35,291 nucleotides of DNA, taken from a bacterium HR15. Its GTDB lineage: Bacteria > Armatimonadota > Fimbriimonadia > Fimbriimonadales > GBS-DC. The notes beneath the pieces were generated by a model. That model was not told the origin of the DNA and did no database searches. It saw nothing but the letters and a program-made list of their open reading frames with translations. Made by a program: the position numbers and the translations under genes. Where the stretch lies: positions 1-35,291 of the forward strand of contig BEHR01000033.1 of NCBI GenBank assembly GCA_002898555.1, read 5' to 3'. This document shows, piece after piece, positions 1 through 7,661 of the stretch; within the stretch, counting starts at the first letter, position 1, and each line of letters starts with the position of its first letter.

Positions 1-1
1 G

Positions 2-436
2 TGCTACTATCCGCTCTTGCTGTACGAGACGAACCCCGACTATCGTCGCCTGTGGCTGATGAGCCTGGAACGCAGCTGGCAGATCGAGCGACCGGAGCGT
101 AGCCCGCTGTTTAATTTTATTTACGGCGCGGTGACAGGCAAGCCGTGCGATGTGGAAGCGGCGGTGCAGACGCTGCAGGAATATCCGCTGGATCTGCGCA
201 ACTGGGAGTGTCGCAATAGCCATCGGTTGGACATCATACTCAACACCAGTTCAGGGCGGTTCGGGGAAGCACAATCGGTGGCGATAGTGCCCTACAGCGA
301 ACGCGCCATAATGCGCTGGAACGGCAATCCCTATCAGCTGGACGGGGGCGACCCACTGGGCAGACGCGAGGATGACGGCACCGTCTTTCTCTTGCCCTAC
401 TGGATGGGAAGATATCACCGATTGATTGAAGAGTGA
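2..436 (+). CDS. C-terminal part of a conserved hypothetical protein
   Basis: The reading frame is open from the window edge (codons in frame with base 2) to a TGA at 434-436, so the true start lies upstream and only about 144 residues are visible. A TTG at 17 could serve as a start, but the open frame before it makes a truncated gene more likely. The visible part is rich in Trp, Tyr and Arg, with a stretch reading LERSWQIERPERSPLFNFIY. It resembles the C-terminal region of large uncharacterised proteins from planctomycete-like bacteria that I recall only vaguely. No catalytic motif is recognised and no function is proposed. The hisC promoter and start codon follow within 20 bp. Confidence 0.7.
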   Translation, partial: CYYPLLLYETNPDYRRLWLMSLERSWQIERPERSPLFNFIYGAVTGKPCDVEAAVQTLQEYPLDLRNWECRNSHRLDIILNTSSGRFGEAQSVAIVPYSERAIMRWNGNPYQLDGGDPLGRREDDGTVFLLPYWMGRYHRLIEE

Positions 437-442
437 GAGGGG

Positions 443-448
443 TATACT
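443..448 (+). promoter_or_regulatory. -10 box (TATACT) of hisC, leaderless type
   Basis: TATACT ends 6 nt before the hisC ATG at 455, so the expected transcription start coincides with the start codon. There is no purine-rich ribosome site between the two. A weak TTGATT lies about 15 nt upstream of the hexamer, across the end of the previous gene. Confidence 0.6.
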
Positions 449-454
449 CCTGCT

Positions 455-1546
455 ATGCGTGCGCGCCCGAATGTGCTGCAACTGGAGCCATACCAACCTG
501 GCAAGTCGCTGGAGGAGCTGAAGATGGAATTGGGGCTAAGGGACATTATACGCCTTTCCGCGAACGAGAACCCACTGGGAGCGTCGCCCCGTGTCCTGCA
601 AGCTGTTCAGCAGTTCCTGCCCTTGATCCATCTCTATCCCGACGGCTATTGCCAGCATCTGCGCCATGCACTCGCTGCGTTCTATCAACTGCCGCCTGAC
701 CATTTCGCTTTCGGCAACGGTTCGGACGAACTCATCCACTTTCTGGGGCTGGCGTATCTGGAGCCAGGCGATGAAGTGATAGTTGCCCATCCTTCCTTCG
801 TCCGCTACGACGCGGCTGCGCTGCTCAATAACGCGACGCTCCATCGCGTGCCGCTTACCCCCGACTACCGCCACGACCTGCCCGCGATGCAGGCGCGTGT
901 GAACGAACGCACCAAACTGCTCTTTATCGCCAACCCGAATAACCCGACAGGCACACTGGTCTACCGGGAGGAGGTGGAACGCCTGCTGAACACCCTGCCA
1001 CCGCATGTGCTGGTCATCTTGGACGAGGCGTATCACGAATATGTGGATCATCCCGACTATCCCGACGGGCTGGACTATGTGCGCGCGGGATATAATGTGG
1101 TTGTGCTGCGCACCTTTTCCAAAGCATATGGGCTGGCGGGGCTACGCGTCGGCTATGCCGTTGCTCGCCCTGAGATTCTGGAGCCGTTGGAGCGTGTGCG
1201 TGAGCCATTCAATGTGAACTCCGTCGCGCAGGTCGCTGCTGCCGCCGCGCTCACCGATCAGGAACATGTGCGGCGCACTCGCGAACTGAACCGTCATGGG
1301 CTGAACTATTTCTATCAGCTCTGCGAGCGACTCGGACTGCGCTACATCCCTTCATGGGCGAACTTTGTGATGATCGATTTAGGCCGGGACAGCCGTGCGG
1401 TGTTTCAGGTATTGCTGCAGCAAGGGGTGCTGGTGCGCACAGGCGATATTTTCGGCATGCCCACTTTCATTCGAGTCAACACAGGCACGCCCGAAGGGAA
1501 CACTCGCTTTGCCGAAGCGCTGCAGATGGCTCTTTCCGAACAGTAA
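455..1546 (+). CDS. hisC: Histidinol-phosphate aminotransferase
   Basis: This PLP-dependent class I/II aminotransferase converts imidazole-acetol phosphate plus glutamate to L-histidinol phosphate plus 2-oxoglutarate in cytoplasmic histidine synthesis. The 363-residue length is normal for HisC. The N-terminus carries the substrate/cofactor segment LSANENPLG (about residues 34-42). NPNNPTG is at about 160-166, the PLP-ring Asp in ILDEAYHEY at about 190, and the Schiff-base lysine in RTFSKAYGLAGLRVGYA at about 223. A conserved Arg for the phosphate/carboxylate lies in the C-terminal FIRVNTGTPE segment. The ATG at 455 is chosen because it sits 6 nt after a TATACT box and begins the family's usual N-terminus. 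The gene stands alone, with no other his genes in the window. HisC-family members can also act on aromatic substrates, which the sequence cannot exclude. Confidence 0.95.
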   Translation: MRARPNVLQLEPYQPGKSLEELKMELGLRDIIRLSANENPLGASPRVLQAVQQFLPLIHLYPDGYCQHLRHALAAFYQLPPDHFAFGNGSDELIHFLGLAYLEPGDEVIVAHPSFVRYDAAALLNNATLHRVPLTPDYRHDLPAMQARVNERTKLLFIANPNNPTGTLVYREEVERLLNTLPPHVLVILDEAYHEYVDHPDYPDGLDYVRAGYNVVVLRTFSKAYGLAGLRVGYAVARPEILEPLERVREPFNVNSVAQVAAAAALTDQEHVRRTRELNRHGLNYFYQLCERLGLRYIPSWANFVMIDLGRDSRAVFQVLLQQGVLVRTGDIFGMPTFIRVNTGTPEGNTRFAEALQMALSEQ

Positions 1547-1549
1547 GGG

Positions 1550-1555
1550 TATACT
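1550..1555 (+). promoter_or_regulatory. -10 box (TATACT) of the DNA methyltransferase
   Basis: TATACT begins 4 nt after the hisC stop codon and ends 9 nt before the ATG at 1565 (15 nt before the alternative ATG at 1571). No Shine-Dalgarno sequence is visible, so the transcript would have a very short leader or none. Confidence 0.5.
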
Positions 1556-1564
1556 TTATTTGAC

Positions 1565-2380
1565 ATGGCGATGCGCATCGAAATCGACCACATCTATCTG
1601 ATGGACTGCCGGGAGGGTATGCGTTTGATGCCCGCCGGGTGTGTTGACCTTGTGGTTACCGATCCACCATTTGCTATCGATTTTCGTGCCAAACGCTCCA
1701 ACTACAACCGTACACATTCGCGAGTTCTGGAAGGCTATAATGAGATCCCTAAGGAAGAATATTATAGCTTTACCCTTTCATGGATGCACGAGGTATATCG
1801 CGTGCTTAAAGATTCAGGAAGCATGTATGTCTTTTCTGGTTGGAATAATTTACGGGATATACTGAATGCTCTTGAAGAGATAGGGTTTGAGATTATCAAT
1901 CATATTATATGGAAATATCAATTTGGTGTGTTCACACGTCGTCGCTTTGTTACCTCACACTACCATTGCCTCTATGTTTGCAAAGATGATCGGCTGAGAA
2001 GATTTTATCCAGATAGCCGCTTTCCAGCGGATGCGCGTGATTCCGAAGGAGGCAATGCTCGTTATCGCGATATGGAAGATGTCTGGTTTATTCCACGCGA
2101 GTACTGGAATGGGGATGTCAAAACGCCCACCAAGCTACCTGCAGCGCTGGTTCAAAAAATCTTGCAATACTCGTCTGTTGAGGGGGATGTCGTTCTTGAC
2201 CCATTTCTCGGATCAGGGCAAGTTGCGGTGGTCGCTCAACAGATGAAACGCCGTTACATTGGGTTTGAGATTGTGCCTGAGTATTATCATTTTGCTTTGC
2301 GCAGGTTGCAGGAGGGAGTTTATCGGATTAAAGCGGATCCCATCGAGCCCGCAGAAGATTTACGACTTCCACTGGAGTAG
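1565..2380 (+). CDS. Site-specific DNA methyltransferase, beta-class (probable N6-adenine)
   Basis: This is a SAM-dependent DNA methyltransferase of the N6/N4 family (PF01555 type), about 271 residues. The catalytic motif IV reads VTDPPFAIDF (about residues 31-40) and precedes the SAM-binding motif I LDPFLGSGQVAVVA (about 211-224). That order, with a target-recognition region in between, is the beta class. DPPF favours adenine-N6 over cytosine-N4 methylation, although only biochemistry would prove it. KTPTKLPAALVQKIL before motif I is the usual motif X region. The gene is visibly richer in A/T than hisC and accAD. It converges, 1 bp apart at the stops, on a gene that looks like a restriction endonuclease, so the pair is probably a Type II restriction-modification system acquired by transfer. 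Two in-frame ATGs (1565 and 1571) are possible starts. Confidence 0.9.
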   Translation: MAMRIEIDHIYLMDCREGMRLMPAGCVDLVVTDPPFAIDFRAKRSNYNRTHSRVLEGYNEIPKEEYYSFTLSWMHEVYRVLKDSGSMYVFSGWNNLRDILNALEEIGFEIINHIIWKYQFGVFTRRRFVTSHYHCLYVCKDDRLRRFYPDSRFPADARDSEGGNARYRDMEDVWFIPREYWNGDVKTPTKLPAALVQKILQYSSVEGDVVLDPFLGSGQVAVVAQQMKRRYIGFEIVPEYYHFALRRLQEGVYRIKADPIEPAEDLRLPLE

Positions 2381-2381
2381 C

Positions 2382-3002
2382 CTATGGGATGTAGTTGACT
2401 AAAATTTTTGTATCCTTTAATATCTCCTTGGCAACAACACGGCTTACCAACTCACTGGATGCAGTATCTTGCATGGACGATGGAACGGCACACTGAATCA
2501 GATACTGTGGGTGTTGTTCCAGGAAGTTTCGTAAAGCTGTATAGCGTAGAACTATTGCATCAGTAGCACGCCTAATATGCTCTCGACCGATAAGTTCGGG
2601 ATCAGCATATCCAATGCCAACTTTGTGCAACACAAAGATGGTCGCTGTCTCCCAAGCCGTTTCAGAAGATGCACCAAGTACATTGATCAACCGAATATCA
2701 CCCGCACTGCTGAAGTGGCCTTTAACCGAAAAGCCGCCCTGTGGTATCTTGATATCGATTCGTTGCTCGGTCATGCCGACATCCTGTGCTTGAACACCAG
2801 CAGCGCGCAGCGCGGTCACTAAAATGACCTCAAGTACTCCACCCACGATGAACCGGTTTTCGCGGATTGAGGTCGCAAATCGCCCAAGCAGCTGCTGAAG
2901 GGTCTGCTCAATATCCTCGCGTAGCCCGGGATTGTTCTCTACTTCATGCTTCAGTTGAGCGAATGCTTGGCGTTCTCTTGTAAACTTGAATGTCTTTGCC
3001 AT
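2382..3002 (-). CDS. Putative Type II restriction endonuclease, partner of the adjacent methyltransferase
   Basis: This 206-residue protein converges on the methyltransferase. I recognise no exact family; the restriction-enzyme call rests mainly on position and A/T-rich base composition. Possible PD-(D/E)XK-like elements are a helix with Glu58 (VGGVLEVIL), Asp83 in RIDIKIP, and Lys94 in FSVKGHF, with Ser where Glu or Asp usually stands two residues before the lysine. The ATG at 3002 is preferred because GGGAGA lies just upstream on its strand and the protein then begins MAKTFKFTRERQ; a longer frame would overlap the cstA end. It follows cstA on the same strand, its start codon lying 14 bp past the cstA stop. 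It could also be an uncharacterised accessory gene. Confidence is high that it is a gene and moderate for the function. Confidence 0.6.
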   Translation of the reverse strand: MAKTFKFTRERQAFAQLKHEVENNPGLREDIEQTLQQLLGRFATSIRENRFIVGGVLEVILVTALRAAGVQAQDVGMTEQRIDIKIPQGGFSVKGHFSSAGDIRLINVLGASSETAWETATIFVLHKVGIGYADPELIGREHIRRATDAIVLRYTALRNFLEQHPQYLIQCAVPSSMQDTASSELVSRVVAKEILKDTKILVNYIP

Positions 3003-3016
3003 ATCATTCTCCCGGC

Positions 3017-4738
3017 TCACTCCCTGCCGCTGGAACCCTCCACGCGCACTGCTATACCGCCACGCTGCCATGCCAGCAACGCCTCGCCCACCAGCCAGAG
3101 CGCAAGCAGCAAAATCACCCCGCTGAAACCGAACAGGAGCCAGTTACCTTGCGCCCAGAAGCCCTGCATGCCCAGCACCAACGCGGAGATGGTCACCACC
3201 AGCATAAACGCCATCGGCAGCAGGGTGTAGCGCGTCGGACGCCCCAACGAGCGTAGATAGAGCGAGACGACCAGCAACGCCAGTGCTGCCAGCAGCTGAT
3301 TTGACGCACCAAACAGACTCCACAAAATCGTGCCCACCGACTTCATCTGCCCAGTGACAGGATCGGGCGCCTTGAGCAGGGCAAAGAAGCCGATAATGCT
3401 TACAGTAACTACCGTTGCAAGGTAGGGATTGCCCAAAGCGGGCAGGCGCAATGCACGGCTCAGCTCTTGCGTGTTGTAGCGGATAAGGCGTGCGCCTGTG
3501 TCCAGCGTGGTCAACGCGAAGCCGATGGCGACCGTCGCCACGAACACCTTCGCCACCTCCAGCGGTATGCCCGTCATGCTCACAATTGCGCCCGCGCCAT
3601 GCACGAAGTTCGCCAGGGCATTTTTGCCCGCGATGAGCCAGTCGCTATAACGCGTGCCCCACTCCGCGCCCAGTCCCGCCGCGACTGCCATCAGCGCGAG
3701 CGTTGCCAGCAAGCCCTCCGTCAACATCGCGCCATAGCCGATAGGCAGCGCGTGCGACTCGCGAGCCAGCTGGCGCGAGGTGGTGCCCGATGCAACCAGT
3801 GAATGAAACCCCGACACCGCCCCGCATGCGACCGTGATGAACAGAATCGGGAACAACGGCTGCAGATTCTTCGCTTCAAAGTAGAACGCGGGGGCAGTGA
3901 TTTGCGGGCGGCCAAGCAGCACGCCCACCAATAGCAGTCCCATGCCCAAGAAAAGCTGAAACGAGTTCAGATAGTCGCGCGGCTGCAACAGCAGCCATAC
4001 AGGCAACACCGCTGCCAGAAAGGCGTACACCAACAGAATAATTGTCCAGCGGTCAGCGGTCAGTTCAAAGCCGCCAATTGTCGTTATCGGCATGCGCACG
4101 CCCAGCCACACAAACAGCAAACTCAGCATCACTCCGCCCAGCGTGAGCCAACCCAGTTGGGCACGCAGCCGATAGAATAGCAATCCTATCGCCACCGCAA
4201 TCGCGACCAACATCGCGCTGGGCAGCACCGCTTCAGGCACATGACCGCTTTCTGCCCCACCTAAGCCGGGCGCAAAGAGATTGGCAATATTAATTACAAA
4301 CACCCCCATCGCCAGCCCTATTGCAAAGATACCAAACAGTAAAAAGAGTACCCGCGCTCGCGCCCCCGCCACATCATAGGCAATATCGGCAACGGTGCGC
4401 CCTTGATTGCGAATCGAGCTGTACAGACAGCCCAAATCATGCACCGCGCCAATCAGGATACAGCCCAACACAATCCACAGCAGGGCAGGAACCCAACCCC
4501 AGATGACCGCAATCGCCGGTCCGAGCAGCGGCCCCAGCCCGGCGATGGAAGCGAAGTGATGCCCAAATAGCACGAGAGGCGGCGCCGGTACATAGTCCAC
4601 CTCGTCGCGAAGGGTGTGGGCGGGTGTCGGCTGCGAATCATCTAACGGGAACACCCTTCGCGCCAGGAACCGCCCGTAAACGCGATACGCCAGCCCCAAT
4701 AGCACCGCAACACTTAGCACAATCAGCAGCGCGTTCAT
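3017..4738 (-). CDS. cstA: CstA-family carbon-starvation / peptide-pyruvate permease
   Basis: This is a multi-pass inner-membrane protein of about 573 residues and more than a dozen hydrophobic segments. It is shorter than E. coli CstA (about 700) but like the short CstA forms of other phyla. The diagnostic N-terminal block FGHHFASIAGLGPLLGPAIA is present, followed by VHDLGCLYSSIRNQGRTVADI. A further conserved block, CGAVSGFHSLVASGTTSRQL, lies mid-protein. Family members import peptides or pyruvate when carbon is limiting; the substrate here is not determinable. The ATG at 4738 is chosen because GAGAGGCGG precedes it and a TATAAT box lies 18 nt upstream; a longer frame would run through that promoter. 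The gene lies 81 bp downstream of mutS2 with its own promoter. Confidence 0.9.
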   Translation of the reverse strand: MNALLIVLSVAVLLGLAYRVYGRFLARRVFPLDDSQPTPAHTLRDEVDYVPAPPLVLFGHHFASIAGLGPLLGPAIAVIWGWVPALLWIVLGCILIGAVHDLGCLYSSIRNQGRTVADIAYDVAGARARVLFLLFGIFAIGLAMGVFVINIANLFAPGLGGAESGHVPEAVLPSAMLVAIAVAIGLLFYRLRAQLGWLTLGGVMLSLLFVWLGVRMPITTIGGFELTADRWTIILLVYAFLAAVLPVWLLLQPRDYLNSFQLFLGMGLLLVGVLLGRPQITAPAFYFEAKNLQPLFPILFITVACGAVSGFHSLVASGTTSRQLARESHALPIGYGAMLTEGLLATLALMAVAAGLGAEWGTRYSDWLIAGKNALANFVHGAGAIVSMTGIPLEVAKVFVATVAIGFALTTLDTGARLIRYNTQELSRALRLPALGNPYLATVVTVSIIGFFALLKAPDPVTGQMKSVGTILWSLFGASNQLLAALALLVVSLYLRSLGRPTRYTLLPMAFMLVVTISALVLGMQGFWAQGNWLLFGFSGVILLLALWLVGEALLAWQRGGIAVRVEGSSGRE

Positions 4739-4756
4739 CCGCCTCTCACCGTCTAT

Positions 4757-4762
4757 ATTATA
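4757..4762 (-). promoter_or_regulatory. -10 box (TATAAT) of cstA
   Basis: A perfect TATAAT on the minus strand ends 18 nt before the cstA ATG. The expected transcription start would leave a leader of about 12 nt just containing the GAGAGGCGG ribosome site. A clear TTGACA is not seen at -35. Confidence 0.6.
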
Positions 4763-4819
4763 CACATCGGCGAGCGAGCACGAAGCCTCGTCCTCCAAAG
4801 GGGCATATTCCGCGTGTGT

Positions 4820-7159
4820 CTATTTGAACCGCACAATCGTTACACCCTCGCCACCTTGTTCGCGAGGAGCTAATTGGAACGAAGCGACTTGCGGGTGTCC
4901 GCTTAGATACTCATGCACAGCCCGACGCAGTGTGCCTGTGCCTCGCCCATGCAGCACCCGCACCATGTCGTAGCCTGCAAGCAGGGCGTCATCCAGATAC
5001 TTCTCCAGCAGGGGCAACGCCTCGTCCACGCGCAGCTGACGAATGACCAGCTCCGGCGGCACAGGCTGTGACGGACGGGGGCGCTTCGCCTTAACACGCG
5101 ATTGAGGCGCGGGAGGCGCGACAGGCTCCAAGTCGTCCAGTTCGACGGGAATGCGCAGCTTGCCGACAAACACGGTGGCTTTGCCCTCGCATGGCAGCTC
5201 CGCCAGCACACCCACCTGACTCAGTGAGCGAATGCGCACCTGCATGCCAGGGGTTAGAGATTGAGAAGTGGGGATTGGCGATTGGAGATCGGAAGGAGAT
5301 GAGGCGACCTGCTCACGGGCACGTTGTTGCAACGCTTGCAGTTGTTCCCGGATTTGGCTGGTCTGTTTGCTCTCGCGCGTCGCTTGGCGCAGCTGTTGAA
5401 ACAGGGCGTCCGCCTCCTCGCGAATCTGTTTGAGCAGGGCTTCCATCTCTTGCTGGGCCTGTTGACGAGCGGTGCGGCGTGCCTGCTCAGCAGCCGTCAG
5501 CTCTTTTTGGAGGCGTTGCTGCAGCTGCTTTACCTCTTCGCTTCGAGCGCGCCACTCGGCTTCCGCCTGCTCTGCCGCACGCTGGGCAGCCTCCATCTTG
5601 CGCAACATCTGCATTATATCGATCTGCTGCGTGCCCAGCGAGTGGTACGCTGCCTGCACCACAGGTTCTGGAAGTCCTAATCGCTGTGCAATCTCGATCG
5701 CGTGGCTTGCGCCTGGTACGCCCATGCGCAGGCGATAGGTAGGCTGCAGTGTCTCCAAATCGAACTCCATCGAGGCGTTTTGCAGCTGGGGATGCTCATA
5801 GGCAAAGGCTTTCAGCTCGCCATAGTGCGTAGTCGCCAGCACCCGCGCCCCCCGCTCCAGCAGGCTGGACAGGATGGCTCTTGCCAGCGCCGCGCCTTCG
5901 GTCGGATCTGTGCCCGCGCCAATTTCGTCCAACAGCACGAGGCTGTTGCGCTGTGCCATCTTCAGAAAGCGGGCGATATGGCGGATATGCCCTGAAAAAG
6001 TGGACAGCGACTGCTGCAGGCTCTGCTCATCGCCAATATCGGCATAGAGGCCGCACGGAATGGCGATCTGCGTGCCCTCGCGTGCGGGCAAATGCAATCC
6101 CAGCAGGGTCATCAGCGTAAAAAGCCCCAGCGTTTTGAGCGTCACGGTCTTGCCGCCCGTGTTGGGACCCGTGATGAGCAGTCCTGTAAACGCGCGCCCA
6201 AGCTCCAGATCGATAGGCACCACCTGCTCACGCGGGATCATCGGATGGCGGGCACCACGCAGCTGCCAGTAGCCCTCCGCGTTGATAGTGGGGCAAGTGC
6301 AGTCCCAGTCCAGCGCAAGTCGTCCCGCCGCCAGAACCGCATCCAGCTCGCCCAGCGCGTCGACACTTTCGCTCAGGCGCACACTTTCCGCCTCTACTGC
6401 GCGGGATAGTCCATACAAGATCGCCTCGATCTCCTCCTGCTCCAACGATTGCAACTCGCGTAAGCGGTTGCCCATCTCCACGATGGGCTCCGGTTCCACG
6501 AAGAGAGTTGCGCCGCTCATACTGGTGTCGTGCACGATGCCGCGTATGCGTCCGCGAAACTCGCTGCGCAGGGGCAGGCAGTAGCGTCCTGAACGCAGGG
6601 TATAGATTGGCTCCTGCAACAGTTCCCGCCAGCGATGGATAAGTTCCTGCAGCTGCTCGGTGATGCGTTTCTGGATGCGGTGCTGGTCGCGTCGCAGCTG
6701 GGCAAGCCGCTCGCTGGCGGTGTCCAGTATCTCGCCGGAGGGCGCGATGCAGGTGCGAATCTGTCGCTCCAGCGCGCTGAAGGTATGCAGTCGTTGGGCG
6801 TACAGTGCTAATGCAGGGTAGCGTGCTGCACGGGGCAGCAGATGCTCTTTATACTGGCGTGAGGTCTGCATTAGTTCGAGCAGGCAGAGCAGCTCTTCAG
6901 GGGCAAGCAGTCCGCCTTTTTGCGCTTTCTGAAGGAATGGGCGCACCTCGCGCAGAGGCATCGGGGGCGGTGGCTCGCGTTGCAACAGGCGCGCTGCCTC
7001 GTCTGTCTCTTGCAGCCGTTGCGCCACCCGCCTCGGATCGTCGCTGAGGGGACGCTCCAGGGCACGCTCTCTACCAAACGGTGTTTCCGTGCGTCGTGCC
7101 CATTCCCCCCGTACAAACTCCAACTCCAACACCTGCACGCTATGCGCGTCCCACTCCAT
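4820..7159 (-). CDS. mutS2: Endonuclease MutS2
   Basis: MutS2 is a cytoplasmic MutS-like ATPase that suppresses homologous recombination and acts on branched DNA or stalled ribosomes. The 779-residue length is typical. An N-terminal core/lever region is followed by the ATPase with Walker A GPNTGGKTVTLKT (about 331-343) and Walker B LVLLDEIGAGTDPTEGA (about 407-423). A long Gln/Glu/Arg-rich coiled coil spans about 510-620, then a KOW-like segment, then a C-terminal Smr domain (about 701-779) with HGRGTGTLRRAV. The first Smr motif, normally LDLRG, reads LVIRQ, so the acidic residue implicated in nuclease activity appears lost (see findings). The promoter region is shared with the divergent DtxR-family gene. 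The ATG at 7159 follows a TAAAAT box by 9 nt. Confidence 0.95.
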   Translation of the reverse strand: MEWDAHSVQVLELEFVRGEWARRTETPFGRERALERPLSDDPRRVAQRLQETDEAARLLQREPPPPMPLREVRPFLQKAQKGGLLAPEELLCLLELMQTSRQYKEHLLPRAARYPALALYAQRLHTFSALERQIRTCIAPSGEILDTASERLAQLRRDQHRIQKRITEQLQELIHRWRELLQEPIYTLRSGRYCLPLRSEFRGRIRGIVHDTSMSGATLFVEPEPIVEMGNRLRELQSLEQEEIEAILYGLSRAVEAESVRLSESVDALGELDAVLAAGRLALDWDCTCPTINAEGYWQLRGARHPMIPREQVVPIDLELGRAFTGLLITGPNTGGKTVTLKTLGLFTLMTLLGLHLPAREGTQIAIPCGLYADIGDEQSLQQSLSTFSGHIRHIARFLKMAQRNSLVLLDEIGAGTDPTEGAALARAILSSLLERGARVLATTHYGELKAFAYEHPQLQNASMEFDLETLQPTYRLRMGVPGASHAIEIAQRLGLPEPVVQAAYHSLGTQQIDIMQMLRKMEAAQRAAEQAEAEWRARSEEVKQLQQRLQKELTAAEQARRTARQQAQQEMEALLKQIREEADALFQQLRQATRESKQTSQIREQLQALQQRAREQVASSPSDLQSPIPTSQSLTPGMQVRIRSLSQVGVLAELPCEGKATVFVGKLRIPVELDDLEPVAPPAPQSRVKAKRPRPSQPVPPELVIRQLRVDEALPLLEKYLDDALLAGYDMVRVLHGRGTGTLRRAVHEYLSGHPQVASFQLAPREQGGEGVTIVRFK

Positions 7160-7168
7160 CAGAAAGGA

Positions 7169-7174
7169 ATTTTA
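7169..7174 (-). promoter_or_regulatory. -10 box (TAAAAT) of mutS2
   Basis: On the minus strand TAAAAT ends 9 nt before the mutS2 ATG at 7159. It lies in the 63-bp divergent spacer shared with the DtxR-family gene, whose -10 box is at 7210-7215. Confidence 0.45.
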
Positions 7175-7209
7175 CCTTGTTTTGGCTTAAAAAACGGGCT
7201 GAGAACAGG

Positions 7210-7215
7210 TATACT
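7210..7215 (+). promoter_or_regulatory. -10 box (TATACT) of the DtxR-family regulator, leaderless type
   Basis: TATACT ends 7 nt before a GTG at 7223. This placement decides the start, because the open frame continues far upstream through the antisense of mutS2. No ribosome site lies between box and codon. Confidence 0.6.
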
Positions 7216-7222
7216 CCACGCG

Positions 7223-7651
7223 GTGGAACGCAAAGTTGGCAGCCGGGTTTCGGTGGAGGATTATCTGAAAGCCATCTTGCACCTGTCGGAAGGTGGGGAA
7301 CTGGTGAGTACGACCGCGCTCGCCCAACGCCTCGATTGCACCCCCGCCGCCGTCACGCAGATGTGCAAGTCGCTGGCGCAACAGGGGCTGGTGCAACATC
7401 AGCCCTATCGGGGCGTGCGCCTAACCGAACAGGGGCGCGCCTACGCAGAAGAGATCGTGCGCCATCACCGCCTACTGGAACGCTACCTGTGCGATCATCT
7501 CGGCTTCAGCCCCGAAGACGCACACGCCGAGGCAGAACGACTGGAACATCACATCTCCGAGGAGTTCGAAGACCGTATCGCGCAGCTCATGAACGAACCA
7601 GCCACCTGCCCACACGGGCAACCCATTCCACCAAAGCGTCCCGTCGGGTAA
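7223..7651 (+). CDS. DtxR/MntR-family metal-dependent transcriptional regulator
   Basis: A 142-residue regulator with an N-terminal winged helix (VEDYLKAILHLSEGG, then TALAQRLDCTPAAVTQMCKSL as the recognition region). The metal-binding dimerisation domain is HHRLLERYLCDHLGF, EAERLEHHISEEFEDRI and the family-typical CPHGQPIP near the C-terminus. There is no C-terminal SH3/FeoA-like domain, so the short MntR-like architecture fits best. It should act as a repressor or activator of iron or manganese genes; the metal cannot be read from the sequence. A GTG start at 7223 is chosen because the family's N-terminus begins here and a TATACT box ends 7 nt before it. The stop codon at 7649-7651 lies inside the -10 box of accD. 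Confidence 0.9.
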   Translation: MERKVGSRVSVEDYLKAILHLSEGGELVSTTALAQRLDCTPAAVTQMCKSLAQQGLVQHQPYRGVRLTEQGRAYAEEIVRHHRLLERYLCDHLGFSPEDAHAEAERLEHHISEEFEDRIAQLMNEPATCPHGQPIPPKRPVG

Positions 7652-7654
7652 AAT
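7649..7654 (+). promoter_or_regulatory. -10 box (TAAAAT) of accD overlapping the preceding stop codon
   Basis: TAAAAT ends 7 nt before the accD ATG at 7662, and its first three bases are the TAA stop of the DtxR-family gene. No ribosome site is present between box and ATG, so a leaderless accD mRNA is predicted. Confidence 0.55.
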
Positions 7655-7661
7655 CCCTGCT

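Noticed and set aside
6920-7222. N-terminal extension of the DtxR-family gene upstream of 7223
   Set aside because: It is antisense to mutS2 and passes through both divergent promoters; the -10 box and the family N-terminus fix the start at the GTG at 7223.
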